Of a stretch of DNA of 64,000 nt, positions 9,681 to 25,099 are shown piece after piece. Within the stretch, counting starts at the first letter, position 1; the number at the start of each line of letters is the position of its first letter. The notes beneath the pieces are model-generated. The model saw only the letters and a list, made by a program, of their open reading frames with translations. It was not told where the DNA came from and searched no databases. The position numbers were made by a program, and so were the translations under genes. The stretch is from Siphonodentalium dalli (taxonomy: Eukaryota > Mollusca > Scaphopoda > Gadilida > Siphonodentaliidae), in the NCBI GenBank assembly GCA_032622095.1, contig CP136061.1, forward strand, positions 86,714,324 to 86,778,323, written 5' to 3'.

Positions 9681-10370
9681 AATCATTGTATGGTATAGGG
9701 TACACTCCTTGTATGGTATAGGGGTACAATCATTGTATTGTATAGGGGTACAATCATTGTATGGTATAGGGGTACACTCCTTGTATGGTATAGGGGTACA
9801 ATCCATGTAAGGTATAGGGGTACACTCATTGTATGGTATAGGGGTACAATCCATGTAAGGTATAGGGGTACAATCATTGTATGGTATAGGGGTACAATCC
9901 TTGTAAGGTATAGGGGTACAATCATTGTATGGTATAGGGGTACAATCATTGTATGGTATAGGGGTACACTCATTGTATGGTATAGGGGTACACTCATTGT
10001 ATGGTATAGGGGTACAATCATTGTATGGTATAGGGGTACAATCCTTGTAAGGTATAGGGGTACAATCATTGTATGGTATAGGGGTACAATCCTTGTAAGG
10101 TATAGGGGTACACTCATTGTATGGTATAGGGGTACAATCCTTGTATGGTATAGTGGTACAATCCTTGTATGGTATAGGGGTACAATCATTGTATGGGATA
10201 GGGGTACAATCCTTGTATGGTATAGTGGTACAATCCTTGTATGGTATAGTGGTACAATCATTGTATGGTATAGGGGTACAATCCTTGTATGGTATAGGGG
10301 TACAATCCATGTAAGGTATAGGGGTACAATCCATGTAAGGTATAGGGGTACAATCCATGTATGGTATAGT
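8900..10370 (+). repeat. Satellite segment duplicated at 12,740-14,240 (offset about 3,840-3,865)
   Basis: The order of unusual units (TGTGCACTCC, GCTACGCTCC, 18-bp units, GTATAATCC, TTATATGG) at about 8,950-9,500 repeats 3,840 bp later. A 1-bp unit-length difference near 9,700 and one extra 24-bp unit shift the offset to 3,865 beyond that point. Confidence 0.8.
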
Positions 10371-12739
10371 GGTACAATCCGTGTATGGTATAGGGGTACA
10401 ATCCATGTAAGGTATAGGGGTACAATCCTTGTAAGGTATAGGGGTACAATCCAGGTATGGTATAGTGGTACAATCCTTGTATGGTATAGGGGTACAATCA
10501 TTGTATGGTATAGGGGTACAATCCTTGTATGGTATAGTGGTACAATCATTGTATGGTATAGGGGTACAATCATTGTATGGTATAGTGGTACAATCATTGT
10601 ATGGTATAGGGGTACAATCATTGTATGGTATAGGGGTACAATCATTGTATGGTATAGGGGTACAATCATTGTATGGTATAGGGGTACAATCCATGTATGG
10701 TATAGTGGTACAATCATTGTATGGTATAGGGGTACAATCATTGTATGGTATAGTGGTACAATCATTGTATGGTATAGGGGTACAATCATTGTATGGTATA
10801 GTGGTACAATCATTGTATGGTATAGTGGTACAATCATTGTATGGTATAGTGGTACAATCATTGAATGGTATAGTGGTACAATCATTGTATGGTATAGTGG
10901 TACAATCATTGTATGGTATAGGGGTACAATCATTGTATGGTATAGGGGTACAATCATTGTATGGTATAGGGGTACAATCCATGTATGGTATAGTGGTACA
11001 ATCCTTGTATGGTATAGGGGTACAATCCATGTAAGGTATAGGGGTACAATCCTTGTAAGGTATAGGGGTACAATCCATGTATGGTATAGTGGTACAATCA
11101 TTGTATGGTATAGGGGTACAATCATTGTATGGTATAGGGGTACAATCCTTGTATGGTATAGTGGTACAATCATTGTATGGTATAGGGGTACAATCATTGT
11201 ATGGTATAGTGGTACAATCATTGTATGGTATAGGGGTACAATCATTGTATGGTATAGGGGTACAATCCATGTATGGTATAGTGGTACAATCCTTGTATGG
11301 TATAGGGGTACAATCCATGTAAGGTATAGGGGTACAATCCTTGTAAGGTATAGGGGTACAATCCATGTATGGTATAGTGGTACAATCCTTGTATGGTATA
11401 GGGGTACAATCATTGTATGGTATAGGGGTACAATCCTTGTATAGTATAGTGGTACAATCCTTGTATTGTATAGGGGTACAATCCTTGTAAGGTATAGGGG
11501 TACAATCCATGTAAGGTATAGGGGTACAATCCATGTAAGGTATAGGGGTACAATCATTATATGGTATATGGGTACAATCCTTGTATGGTATAGGGGTACA
11601 ATCCTTGTAAGGTATAGGGGTACACTCATTGTATGGTATAGGGGTACAATCCATGTATGGTATAGGGGTACAATCCTTGTAAGGTATAGGGGTACAATCC
11701 TTGTATGGTATAGGGGTACAATCATTGTATGGTATAGGGGTACAATCCATGTACGGTATAGGGGTACAATCATTGTATGGTATAGGGGTACAATCCATGT
11801 AAGGTATAGGGGTACAATCATTATATGGTATAGGGGTACAATCCATGTAAGGTATAGGGGTACAATCATTATATGGTATATGGGTACAATCCATGTAAGG
11901 TATAGGGGTACACTCATTGTATGGTATAGGGGTACAATCATTGTATGGTATAGGGGTACAATCCTTGTATGGTATAGGGGTACAATCCATGTATGGTATA
12001 GGGGTACAATCCTTGTAAGGTATAGGGGTACAATCATTGTATGGTATAGGGGTACAATCCATGTATGGTATAGGGGTACAATCCTTGTAAGGTATAGGGG
12101 TACAATCCATGTAAGGTATAGGGGTACAATCCTTGTAAGGTATAGGGGTACAATCCTTGTATGGTATAGGGGTACAATCCTTGTAAGGTATAGGGGTACA
12201 ATCCTTGTATGGTATAGGGGTACAATCCTTGTATGGTATAGGGGTACAATCATTGTATGGTATAGGGGTACAATCCATGTAAGGTATAGGGGTACAATCA
12301 TTGTATGGTATAGGGGTACAATCCATGTAAGGTATAGGGGTCCAATCCATGTATGGTATAGGGGTACAATCCGTGTAAGGTATAGGGGTACAATCATTGT
12401 GTGGTATAGGGGTACAATCCTTGTATGGTATAGGGGTACAATCCTTGTATGGTATAGGGGTACAATCCTTGTATGGTATAGGGGTACAATCCTTGTATGG
12501 TATAGGGGTACAATCCTTGTATTGTATAGGGGTACAATCCTTGTATGGTATAGGGGTACAATCCTTGTATGGTATAGGGGTACAATCCTTGCATGGTATA
12601 GGGGTACAATCCCTGTATGGTATAGGGGTACAATCCTTGTATGGTATAGGGTACAATCCGTGTATGGTGTAGGGGTACAATCCTTGTATGGTATAGGGGT
12701 ACAATCCTTGTATTGTATAGGGTACAATCCTTGTATGGT

Positions 12740-14240
12740 ATAGGGTCCTTGTATGGTATAGGGGTACAATCCTTGTATTGTATAGGTGTGCACTCCTTGT
12801 ATGGTATAGGGGTACAATCCTTGTATGGTATAGGGGTACAATCCTTGTATTGTATAGGGGTACAATCCTTGTATGGTATAGGGTCCTTGTATGGTATAGG
12901 GCTACGCTCCTTGTATTGTATAGGTGTGCACTCCTTGTATGGTATAGGGGTACAATCCTTGTATGGTATAGGGGTACAATCATTGTATGGTATAGGGTCC
13001 TTGTATGGTATAGGGGCACAATCCTTGTATGGTATATGGGTATAATCCGTGTATGGTATAGGGGTACATCATTGTATGGTATAGGGGTACACTCATTGTA
13101 TGGTATAGGGGTACACTCCTTGTATGGTGTATGGGTACAATCCTTGTATGGTATAGGGGTACACTCCGTGTATGGTATAGGGCACAATCCTTGTATGGTA
13201 TAGGGGTACAATCCTTGTATGGTGTATGGGCACAATCCTTGTATGGTATAGGGGTACAATCCTTATATGGTATAGGGGTACACTCCTTGTATGGTATAGG
13301 GGTACAATCCTTGTATGGTATAGGGTACAATCCATGTAAGGTATAGGGGTACAATCATTGTATTGTATAGGGGTACAATCCTTGTATGGTATAGGGGTAC
13401 AATCATTGTATTGTATAGGGGTACAATCATTGTATTGTATAGGGGTACACTCCGTGTATGGTATAGGGGTACAATCCTTGTATGGTATAGGGGTACAATC
13501 ATTGTATGGTATAGGGGTACAATCATTGTATGGTATAGGGGTACACTCCTTGTATGGTATAGGGGTACAATCATTGTATTGTATAGGGGTACAATCATTG
13601 TATGGTATAGGGGTACACTCCTTGTATGGTATAGGGGTACAATCCATGTAAGGTATAGGGGTACACTCATTGTATGGTATAGGGGTACAATCCATGTAAG
13701 GTATAGGGGTACAATCATTGTATGGTATAGGGGTACAATCCTTGTAAGGTATAGGGGTACAATCCTTGTAAGGTATAGGGGTACAATCATTGTATGGTAT
13801 AGGGGTACACTCATTGTATGGTATAGGGGTACAATCCTTGTATGGTATAGGGGTACACTCATTGTATGGTATAGGGGTACAATCATTGTATGGTATAGGG
13901 GTACAATCCTTGTAAGGTATAGGGGTACAATCATTGTATGGTATAGGGGTACAATCCTTGTAAGGTATAGGGGTACACTCATTGTATGGTATAGGGGTAC
14001 AATCCTTGTATGGTATAGTGGTACAATCCTTGTATGGTATAGGGGTACAATCATTGTATGGTATAGGGGTACAATCCTTGTATGGTATAGTGGTACAATC
14101 CTTGTATGGTATAGTGGTACAATCCTTGTATGGTATAGGGGTACAATCCTTGTATGGTATAGGGGTACAATCCATGTAAGGTATAGGGGTACAATCCATG
14201 TAAGGTATAGGGGTACAATCCATGTATGGTATAGTGGTAC
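12740..14240 (+). repeat. Second copy of the 8,900-10,370 segment
   Basis: It carries the same series of private unit variants as 8,900-10,370, including the edge-type 18-bp units. Edge-like sequence therefore sits inside the array at this point. The following stretch, about 14,270-15,250, separately matches about 11,410-12,400 with offset 2,857. Confidence 0.8.
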
Positions 14241-15199
14241 AATCCTTGTATGGTATAGGGGTACAATCATTGTATGGTATAGGGGTACAATCCTTGTATA
14301 GTATAGTGGTACAATCCTTGTATTGTATAGGGGTACAATCCTTGTAAGGTATAGGGGTACAATCCATGTAAGGTATAGGGGTACAATCCATGTAAGGTAT
14401 AGGGGTACAATCATTATATGGTATATGGGTACAATCCTTGTATGGTATAGGGGTACAATCCTTGTAAGGTATAGGGGTACACTCATTGTATGGTATAGGG
14501 GTACAATCCATGTATGGTATAGGGGTACAATCCTTGTAAGGTATAGGGGTACAATCCTTGTATGGTATAGGGGTACAATCATTGTATGGTATAGGGGTAC
14601 AATCCATGTACGGTATAGGGGTACAATCATTGTATGGTATAGGGGTACAATCCATGTAAGGTATAGGGGTACAATCATTATATGGTATAGGGGTACAATC
14701 CATGTAAGGTATAGGGGTACAATCATTATATGGTATATGGGTACAATCCATGTAAGGTATAGGGGTACACTCATTGTATGGTATAGGGGTACAATCATTG
14801 TATGGTATAGGGGTACAATCCTTGTATGGTATAGGGGTACAATCCATGTATGGTATAGGGGTACAATCCTTGTAAGGTATAGGGGTACAATCCTTGTATG
14901 GTATAGGGGTACAATCCATGTATGGTATAGGGGTACAATCCTTGTAAGGTATAGGGGTACAATCCATGTAAGGTATAGGGGTACAATCCTTGTAAGGTAT
15001 AGGGGTACAATCCTTGTATGGTATAGGGGTACAATCCTTGTAAGGTATAGGGGTACAATCATTGTATGGTATAGGGGTACAATCCTTGTATGGTATAGGG
15101 GTACAATCATTGTATGGTATAGGGGTACAATCCATGTAAGGTATAGGGGTACAATCATTGTATGGTATAGGGGTACAATCCATGTAAGGTATAGGGGTA

Positions 15200-16010
15200 C
15201 AATCCATGTATGGTATAGGGGTACAATCCGTGTAAGGTATAGGGGTACAATCATTGTGTGGTATAGGGGTACAATCCATGTTAGGTATAGGGGTACAATC
15301 ATTATATGGTATAGGGGTACAAACCATGTAAGGTATAGGGGTACAATCATTATATGGTATAGGGGTACAATCCATGTAAGGTATAGGGGTACAATCATTA
15401 TATGGTATAGGGGTACAATCCATGTAAGGTATAGGGGTACAATCATTGTGTGGTATAGGGGTACAATCCATGTAAGGTATAGGGGTACAATCATTATATG
15501 GTATAGGGGTACAATCCATGTAAGGTATAGGGGTACAATCATTGTATGGTATAGGGGTACAATCCATGTAAGGTATAGGGGTACAATCATTGTGTGGTAT
15601 AGGGGTACAATCCATGTAAGGTATAGGGGTACAATCATTGTATGGTATAGGGGTACAATCCATGTAAGGTATAGGGGTACAATCATTGTATGGTATAGGG
15701 GTACAATCCATGTAAGGTATAGGGGAACAATCATTGTATGGTATAGGGGTACAATCCATGTAAGGTATAGGGGTACAATCATTGTGTGGTATAGGGGTAC
15801 AATCCATGTAAGGTATAGGGGTACAATCATTGTATGGTATAGGGGTACAATCCATGTAAGGTATAGGGGTACAATCATTGTATGGTATAGGGGTACAATC
15901 CATGTAAGGTATAGGGGTACAATCATTATATGGTATAGGGGTACAATCCATGTAAGGTATAGGGGTACAATCATTATATGGTATATGGGTACAATCCATG
16001 TAAGGTATAG
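15200..16010 (+). repeat. 48-bp dimer zone
   Basis: Units of type CCATGTAAGG alternate nearly strictly with units of type CATTATATGG or CATTGTATGG. This gives a 48-bp repeat for about 16 cycles, and such regular alternation over so many cycles is not seen elsewhere in the window. It indicates local amplification of a two-unit block. Confidence 0.8.
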
Positions 16011-16099
16011 GGGTACACTCATTGTATGGTATAGGGGTACAATCCTTGTATGGTATAGGGGTACAATCATTGTATGGTATAGGGGTACAATCCTTGTAT

Positions 16100-19000
16100 G
16101 GTATAGGGGTACAATCCTTGTATGGTATAGGGGTACAATCCTTGTAAGGTATAGGGGTACACTCATTGTATGGTATAGGGGTACAATCCTTGTATGGTAT
16201 AGGGGTACAATCCTTGTATGGTATAGGGGTACAATCCTTGTAAGGTATAGGGGTACACTCATTGTATGGTATAGGGGTACAATCCTTGTATGGTATAGGG
16301 GTACAATCATTGTATGGTATAGGGGTACAATCCATGTATGGTATAGGGGTACAATCATTGTATGGTATAGGGGTACACTCATTGTATGGTATAGGGGTAC
16401 AATCCTTGTATGGTATAGGGGTACACTCATTGTATGGTATAGGGGTACACTAATTGTATGGTATAGGGGTACAATCATTGTATGGTATAGGGGTACAATC
16501 ATTGTATGGTATAGGGGTACAATCATTGTATGGTATAGGGGTACACTCATTGTATGGTATAGGGGTACACTCATTGTATGGTATAGGGGTACACTCATTG
16601 TATGGTATAGGGGTACAATCATTATATGGTATAGGGGTACAATCCTTGTATGGTATAGGGGTACACTCATTGTATGGTATAGGGGTACACTAATTGTATG
16701 GTATAGGGGTACACTCATTGTATGGTATAGGGGTACACTCATTGTATGGTATAGGGGTACAATCATTGTATGGTATAGGGGTACAATCCTTGTATGGTAT
16801 AGGGGTACAATCCTTGTATGGTATAGGGGTACACTCATTGTATGGTATAGGGGTACAATCCTTGTATGGTATAGGGGTACAATCATTATATGGTATAGGG
16901 GTACAATCCTTGTATGGTATAGGGGTACAATCCTTGTATGGTATAGGGGTACACTCATTGTATGGTATAGGGGTACAATCCATGTAAGGTATAGGGGTAC
17001 ACTCATTGTATGGTATAGGGGTACAATCCTTGTATGGTATAGGGGTACAATCCTTGTAAGGTATAGGGGTACAATCCTTGTAAGGTATAGGGGTACAATC
17101 CTTGTAAGGTATAGGGGTACAATCATTGTATGGTATAGGGGTACAATCCTTGTATGGTATAGGGGTACAATCATTTTATGGTATAGGGGTACACTCATTG
17201 TATGGTATAGGGGTACAATCATTGTATGGTATATGGGTACAATCCTTGTAAGGTATAGGGGTACAATCATTGTATGGTATAGGGGTACAATCCTTGTAAG
17301 GTATAGGGGTACAATCCTTGTAAGGTATAGGGGTACAATCATTGTATGGTATAGGGGTACAATCATTGTATGGTATAGGGGTACAATCCTTGTAAGGTAT
17401 AGGGGTACAATCATTTTATGGTATAGGGGTACACTCATTGTATGGTATAGGGGTACAATCATTGTATGGTATAGGGGTACAATCCTTGTAAGGTATAGGG
17501 GTACAATCCTTGTAAGGTATAGGGGTACAATCCTTGTATGGTATAGGGGTACAATCCTTGTATGGTATAGGGGTACACTCATTGTATGGTATAGGGGTAC
17601 AATCCTTGTATGGTATAGGGGTACAATCCTTGTATGGTATAGGGGTACAATCCTTGTATGGTATAGGGGTACAATCATTTTATGGTATAGGGGTACAATC
17701 ATTGTATGGTATAGGGGTACAATCATTGTATGGTATAGGGGTACAATCCTTGTATGGTATAGGGGTACAATCATTGTATGGTATAGGGGTACAATCATTG
17801 TATGGTATAGGGGTACAATCCTTGTAAGGTATAGGGGTACAATCCTTGTAAGGTATAGGGGTACAATCATTGTAAGGTATAGGGGTACAATCATTATATG
17901 GTATAGGGGTACAATCATTATATGGTATAGGGGTACAATCCTTGTATGGTATAGGGGTACACTCATTGTATGGTATAGGGGTACAATCATTATATGGTAT
18001 AGGGGTACAATCATTATATGGTATAGGGGTACAATCATTATATGGTATAGGGGTACAATCATTATATGGTATAGGGGTACAATCATTATATGGTATAGGG
18101 GTACAATCATTATATGGTATAGGGGTACAATCCTTGTATGGTATAGGGGTACAATCCTTGTATGGTATAGTGGTACAATCCTTGTATGGTATAGGGGTAC
18201 AATCCTTGTATGGTATAGGGGTACAATCCTTGTATGGTATAGGGGTACAATCCTTGTAAGGTATAGGGGTACAATCCTAGTATGGTATAGGGGTACAATC
18301 CCTGTATGGTATAGGGGTACAATCATTGTAAGGTATAGGGGTACAATCATTATATGGTATAGGGGTACAATCATTATATGGTATAGGGGTACAATCCTTG
18401 TATGGTATAGGGGTACAATCATTGTTAGGTATAGGGGTACAATCCTTGTATGGTATAGGGGTACAATCATTGTAAGGTATAGGGGTACAATCCTTGTATG
18501 GTATAGGGGTACAATCCTTGTATGGTATAGGGGTACAATCCTTGTATGGTATAGGGGTACAATCCTTGTATGGTATAGGGGTACAATCCTTGTATGGTAT
18601 AGGGGTACAATCCATGTAAGGTATAGGGGTACAATCCTTGTATGGTATAGGGGTACAATCCATGTATGGTATAGGGGTACAATCCTTGTAAGGTATAGGG
18701 GTACAATCCATGTATGGTATAGGGGTACAATCCATGTTTGGTATAAGGTACAATCCTTGTATGGTATAGGGGTACAATCCTTGTATGGTATAGGCGTACA
18801 ATCCTTGTATGGTATAGGGGTACAATCCATGTAAGGTATAGGGGTACAATCCTTGTAAAGTATAGGGGTACAATCCATGTATGGTATAGGGGTACAATCC
18901 TTGTAAGGTATAGGGGTACAATCCTTGTAAGGTATAGGGGTACAATCCATGTATGGTATAGGGGTACAATCCATGTATGGTATAGGGGTACAATCCTTGT

Positions 19001-22000
19001 ATGGTATAGGGGTACAATCCTTGTATGGTATAGGGGTACAATCCATGTATGGTATAGGGGTACAATCCATGTAAGGTATAGGGGTACAATCCTTGTATGG
19101 TATAGGGTACAATCCATGTAAGGTATAGGGTACAATCCATGTAAGGTATAGGGGTACAATCCTTGTAAGGTATAGGGGTACAATCCATGTATGGTATAGG
19201 GGGTACAATCCATGTATGGTATAGGGTACAATCCTTGTATGGTATAGCGGTACAATCCTTGTATGGTATAGGGGTACAATCCTTGTATGGTATAGTGGTA
19301 CAATCCTTGTATGGTATAGGGGTACAATCATTGTATGGTATAGGGGTACAATCATTGTATGGTATAGGGTCCATGTATGGTATAGGGGTACACTCATTGT
19401 ATGGTATAGGGTCCTTGTATGTTATAGGGGTTCAATCCTTGTATGGTATAGGGGTACAATCCTTGTAAGGTATATTGGTACAATCCATGTAAGGTATAGG
19501 GGTACAATCCTTGTATGGTATAGGGGTACAATCCTTGTAAGGTATAGGGGTACACTCATTGTATGGTATAGGGGTACAATCCATGTATGGTATATGGGTA
19601 CAATCATTGTATTGTATAGGGGTACAATCATTGTATGGTATAGGGGTACAATCCTTGTATGGTATAGGGGTACACTCATTGTATGGTATAGGGGTACACT
19701 CATTGTATGGTATAGGGGTACAATCATTATATGGTATAGGGGTACACTCATTGTATGGTATAGGGGTACAATCATTATATGGTATAGGGGTACAATCCTT
19801 GTATGGTATAGGGGTACACTCATTGTATGGTATAGGGGTACAATCATTGTATGGTATAGGGGTACACTCATTGTAAGGTATAGGGGTACAATCATTGTAT
19901 GGTATAGGGGTACACTCATTGTATGGTATAGGGGTACAATCATTGTATGGTATAGGGGTACAATCATTGTATGGTATAGGGGTACAATCCTTGTATGGTA
20001 TAGGGGTACACTCATTGTATGGTATATGGGTACAATCATTGTATGGTATAGGGGTACAATCATTGTATGGTATAGGGGTACAATCCATGTATGGTATAGG
20101 GGTACAATCCTTGTATGGTATAGGGGTACAATCCTTGTAATGTATAGGGGTACAATCATTGTATGGTATAGGGGTACAATCCATGTATGGTATAGGGGTA
20201 CAATCCTTGTATGGTATAGGGGTACAATCCTTGTAAGGTATAGGGGTACAATCATTGTATGGTATAGGGGTACAATCCTTGTAAGGTATAGGGGTACAAT
20301 CCATGTATGGTATAGGGGTACAATCCTTGTATGGTATAGGGGTACAATCCATGTATGGTATAGGGGTACAATCCTTGTAAGGTATAGGGGTACACTCATT
20401 GTATGGTATAGGGGTACAATCATTGTATGGTATAGGGGTACAATCATTGTATGGTATAGGGGTACAATCCTTGTAAGGTATAGGGGTACACTCATTGTAT
20501 GGTATAGGGGTACAATCATTGTATGGTATAGGGGTACAATCCTTGTATGGTATAGGGGTACAATCCTTGTATGGTATAGGGGTACAATCCTTGTATGGTA
20601 TAGGGGTACACTCATTGTATGGTATAAGGGTACAATCCTTGTATGGTATAGGGGTACACTCATTGTATGGTATAGGGGTACAATCCTTGTATGGTATAGG
20701 GGTACACTCATTGTAAGGTATAGGGGTACACTCATTGTATGGTATAGGGGTACAATCATTGTATGGTATAGGGGTACAATCATTGTATGGTATAGGGGTA
20801 CAATCATTGTATGGTATAGGGGTACAATCATTGTATGGTATAGGGGTACAATCATTGTATGGTATAGGGGTACAATCATTGTATGGTATAGGGGTACAAT
20901 CATTGTATGGTATAGGGGTACAATCCCTGTATGGTATAGGGGTACAATCCTTGTAAGGTATAGGGGTACAATCCTTGTAAGGTATAGGGGTACAATCCTT
21001 GTAAGGTATAGGGGTACAATCATTGTATGGTATAGGGGTACAATCATTGTATGGTATAGGGGTACAATCCTTGTAAGGTATAGGGGTACAATCATTGTAT
21101 GGTATAGGGGTACAATCATTGTATGGTATAGGGGTACAATCATTGTATGGTATAGGGGTACAATCATTGTATGGTATAGGGGTACAATCATTGTATGGTA
21201 TAGGGGTACAATCATTGTATGGTATAGGGGTACAATCCTTGTATGGTATAGGGGTACAATCCTTGTAAGGTATAGGGGTACAATCCTTGTAAGGTATAGG
21301 GGTACAATCCTTGTATGGTATAGGGGTACAATCCTTGTATGGTATAGGGGTACAATCCTTGTAAGGTATAGGGGTACAATCCTTGTATGGTATAGGGGTA
21401 CAATCATTGTATGGTATAGGGGTACAATCCTTGTATGGTATAGGGGTACAATCCTTGTATGGTATAGGGGTACAATCCTTGTAAGGTATAGGGGTACACT
21501 CATTGTATGGTATAGGGGTACAATCCTTGTATGGTATAGGGGTACAATCCTTGTATGGTATAGGGGTACAATCCTTGTAAGGTATAGGGGTACACTCATT
21601 GTATGGTATAGGGGTACAATCCTTGTATGGTATAGGGGTACAATCATTGTATGGTATAGGGGTACAATCCATGTATGGTATAGGGGTACAATCATTGTAT
21701 GGTATAGGGGTACACTCATTGTATGGTATAGGGGTACAATCCTTGTATGGTATAGGGGTACACTCATTGTATGGTATAGGGGTACACTCATTGTATGGTA
21801 TAGGGGTACAATCATTGTATGGTATAGGGATACAATCATTGTATGGTATAGGGGTACAATCATTGTATGGTATAGGGGTACACTCATTGTATGGTATAGG
21901 GGTACACTCATTGTATGGTATAGGGGTACACTCATTGTATGGTATAGGGGTACAATCATTATATGGTATAGGGGTACAATCCTTGTATGGTATAGGGGTA

Positions 22001-24500
22001 CACTCATTGTATGGTATAGGGGTACACTAATTGTATGGTATAGGGGTACACTCATTGTATGGTATAGGGGTACACTCATTGTATGGTATAGGGGTACAAT
22101 CATTGTATGGTATAGGGGTACAATCCTTGTATGGTATAGGGGTACAATCCTTGTATGGTATAGGGGTACACTCATTGTATGGTATAGGGGTACAATCCTT
22201 GTATGGTATAGGGGTACAATCATTATATGGTATAGGGGTACAATCCTTGTATGGTATAGGGGTACAATCCTTGTATGGTATAGGGGTACACTCATTGTAT
22301 GGTATAGGGGTACAATCCATGTAAGGTATAGGGGTACAATCATTGTATGGTATAGGGGTACAATCCTTGTATGGTATAGGGGTACAATCCTTGTAAGGTA
22401 TAGGGGTACAATCCTTGTAAGGTATAGGGGTACAATCCTTGTAAGGTATAGGGGTACAATCATTGTATGGTATAGGGGTACAATCATTGTATGGTATAGG
22501 GGTACAATCCTTGTATGGTATAGGGGTACAATCATTTTATGGTATAGGGGTACACTCATTGTATGGTATAGGGGTACAATCATTGTATGGTATAGGGGTA
22601 CAATCCTTGTAAGGTATAGGGGTACAATCATTGTATGGTATAGGGGTACAATCCTTGTAAGGTATAGGGGTACAATCCTTGTAAGGTATAGGGGTACAAT
22701 CATTGTATGGTATAGGGGTACAATCCTTGTAAGGTATAGGGGTACAATCATTTTATGGTATAGGGGTACACTCATTGTATGGTATAGGGGTACAATCATT
22801 GTATGGTATAGGGGTACAATCCTTGTAAGGTATAGGGGTACAATCCTTGTAAGGTATAGGGTACAATCCTTGTATGGTATAGGGGTACAATCCTTGTATG
22901 GTATAGGGGTACACTCATTGTATGGTATAGGGGTACAATCCCTGTATGGTATAGGGGTACAATCCTTGTATGGTATAGGGGTATAATCATTTTATGGTAT
23001 AGGGGTACACTCATTGTATGGTATAGGGGTACAATCATTGTATGGTATAGGGGTACAATCCTTGTATGGTATAGGGGTACAATCCTTGTAAGGTATAGGG
23101 GTACAATCCTTGTAAGGTATAGGGGTACAATCATTGTAAGGTATAGGGGTACACTCATTGTATGGTATAGGGGTACAATCATTGTATGGTATAGGGGTAC
23201 AATCCGTGTATGGTATAGGGGTACAATCCTTGTAAGGTATAGGGGTACAATCCTTGTAAGGTATAGGGGTACAATCATTGTAAGGTATAGGGGTACAATC
23301 ATTATATGGTATAGGGGTACAATCATTATATGGTATAGGGGTACAATCCTTGTATGGTATAGGGGTACACTCATTGTATGGTATAGGGGTACAATCATTA
23401 TATGGTATAGGGGTACAATCATTATATGGTATAGGGGTACAATCATTATATGGTATAGGGGTACAATCATTATATGGTATAGGGGTACAATCCTTGTATG
23501 GTATAGTGGTACAATCCTTGTATGGTATAGGGGTACAATCCTTGTATGGTATAGGGGTACAATCCTTGTATGGTATAGGGGTACAATCCTTGTAAGGTAT
23601 AGGGGTACAATCCTTGTATGGTATAGGGGTACAATCCCTGTATGGTATAGGGGTACAATCATTGTAAGGTATAGGGGTACAATCATTATATGGTATAGGG
23701 GTACAATCATTATATGGTATAGGGGTACAATCCTTGTATGGTATAGGGGTACAATCATTGTAAGGTATAGGGGTACAATCATTGTATGGTATAGGGGTAC
23801 AATCCTTGTATGGTATAGGGGTACAATCATTGTAAGGTATAGGGGTACAATCCTTGTATGGTATAGGGGTACAATCCTTGTATGGTATAGGGGTACAATC
23901 CTTGTATGGTATAGGGGTACAATCCTTGTATGGTATAGGGGTACAATCCTTGTATGGTATAGGGGTACAATCCTTGTAAGGTATAGGGGTACACTCATTG
24001 TATGGTATAGGGGTACAATCATTGTAAGGTATAGGGGTACAATCCTTGTATGGTATAGGGGTACAATCCTTGTATGGTATAGGGGTACAATCCTTGTAAG
24101 GTATAGGGGTACAATCCTTGTATGGTATAGGGGTACAATCCCTGTATGGTATAGGGGTACAATCATCATATGGTATAGGGGTACAATCCTTGTAAGGTAT
24201 AGGGGTACAATCATTATATGGTATAGGGGTACAATCATTATATGGTATAGGGGTACAATCCTTGTATGGTATAGGGGTACAATCATTATATGGTATAGGG
24301 GTACAATCCTTGTATGGTATAGGGGTACAATCATTATATGGTATAGGGGTACAATCATTGTATGGTATAGGGGTACACTCATTGTATGGTATAGGGGTAC
24401 AATCATTGTATGGTATAGGGGTACAATCCTCGTGTGGTATAGGGGTACAATCATTATATGGTATAGGGGTACAATCATTGTATGGTATAGGGGTACAATC
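16100..24500 (+). repeat. 8.4-kb satellite supersegment, first copy
   Basis: The unit order from about 16,100 to 24,500 repeats at about 29,880-38,290 with an offset of 13,769 bp in its first part and 13,790-13,792 bp later. Landmarks include CATTTTATGG units, ACTAATTGTATGG, a CATGTTTGGTAT unit, the 18-bp junction units near 19,370 and CTCGTGTGG at 24,428. The match ends near 24,500. Confidence 0.75.
19361..19440 (+). repeat. Junction signature 1 (18-bp units)
   Basis: Two 18-bp units (GGGTCCATG and GGGTCCTTG types) lie one unit apart, followed by a GTATGTTATA variant and GGGTTCAATCC. The same combination recurs near 24,947 and 33,163, with spacing of 5,576 and 8,216 bp. It marks boundaries of higher-order blocks. 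Confidence 0.85.
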
Positions 24501-24937
24501 CTTGTAAGGTATAGGGGTACAATCCATGTATGGTATAGGGGTACAATCCATGTATGGTATAGGGGTACAATCCTTGTATGGTATAGGGGTACAATCCTTG
24601 TATGGTATAGGGGTACAATCCATGTATGGTATAGGGGTACAATCCATGTAAGGTATAGGGGTACAATCCTTGTATGGTATAGGGTACAATCCATGTAAGG
24701 TATAGGGTACAATCCATGTAAGGTATAGGGGTACAATCCTTGTAAGGTATAGGGGTACAATCCATGTATGGTATAGGGGTACAATCCATGTATGGTATAG
24801 GGTACAATCCTTGTATGGTATAGGGGTACAATCCTTGTATGGTATAGGGGTACAATCCTTGTATGGTATAGTGGTACAATCCTTGTATGGTATAGGGGTA
24901 CAATCATTGTATGGTATAGGGGTACAATCATTGTATG

Positions 24938-25024
24938 GTATAGGGTCCATGTATGGTATAGGGGTACACTCATTGTATGGTATAGGGTCCTTGTATGTTA
25001 TAGGGGTACAATCCTTGTATGATA
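24938..25024 (+). repeat. Junction signature 2 (18-bp units)
   Basis: The same pair of shortened units and GTATGTTATA as at 19,361, but followed by the normal GGGTACAATCC and then a GTATGATATA variant. The signature is inherited, with small local changes. Confidence 0.85.
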
Positions 25025-25099
25025 TAGGGGTACAATCCTTGTAAGGTATAGGGGTACAATCCATGTAAGGTATAGGGGTACAATCCTTGTATGGTATAG

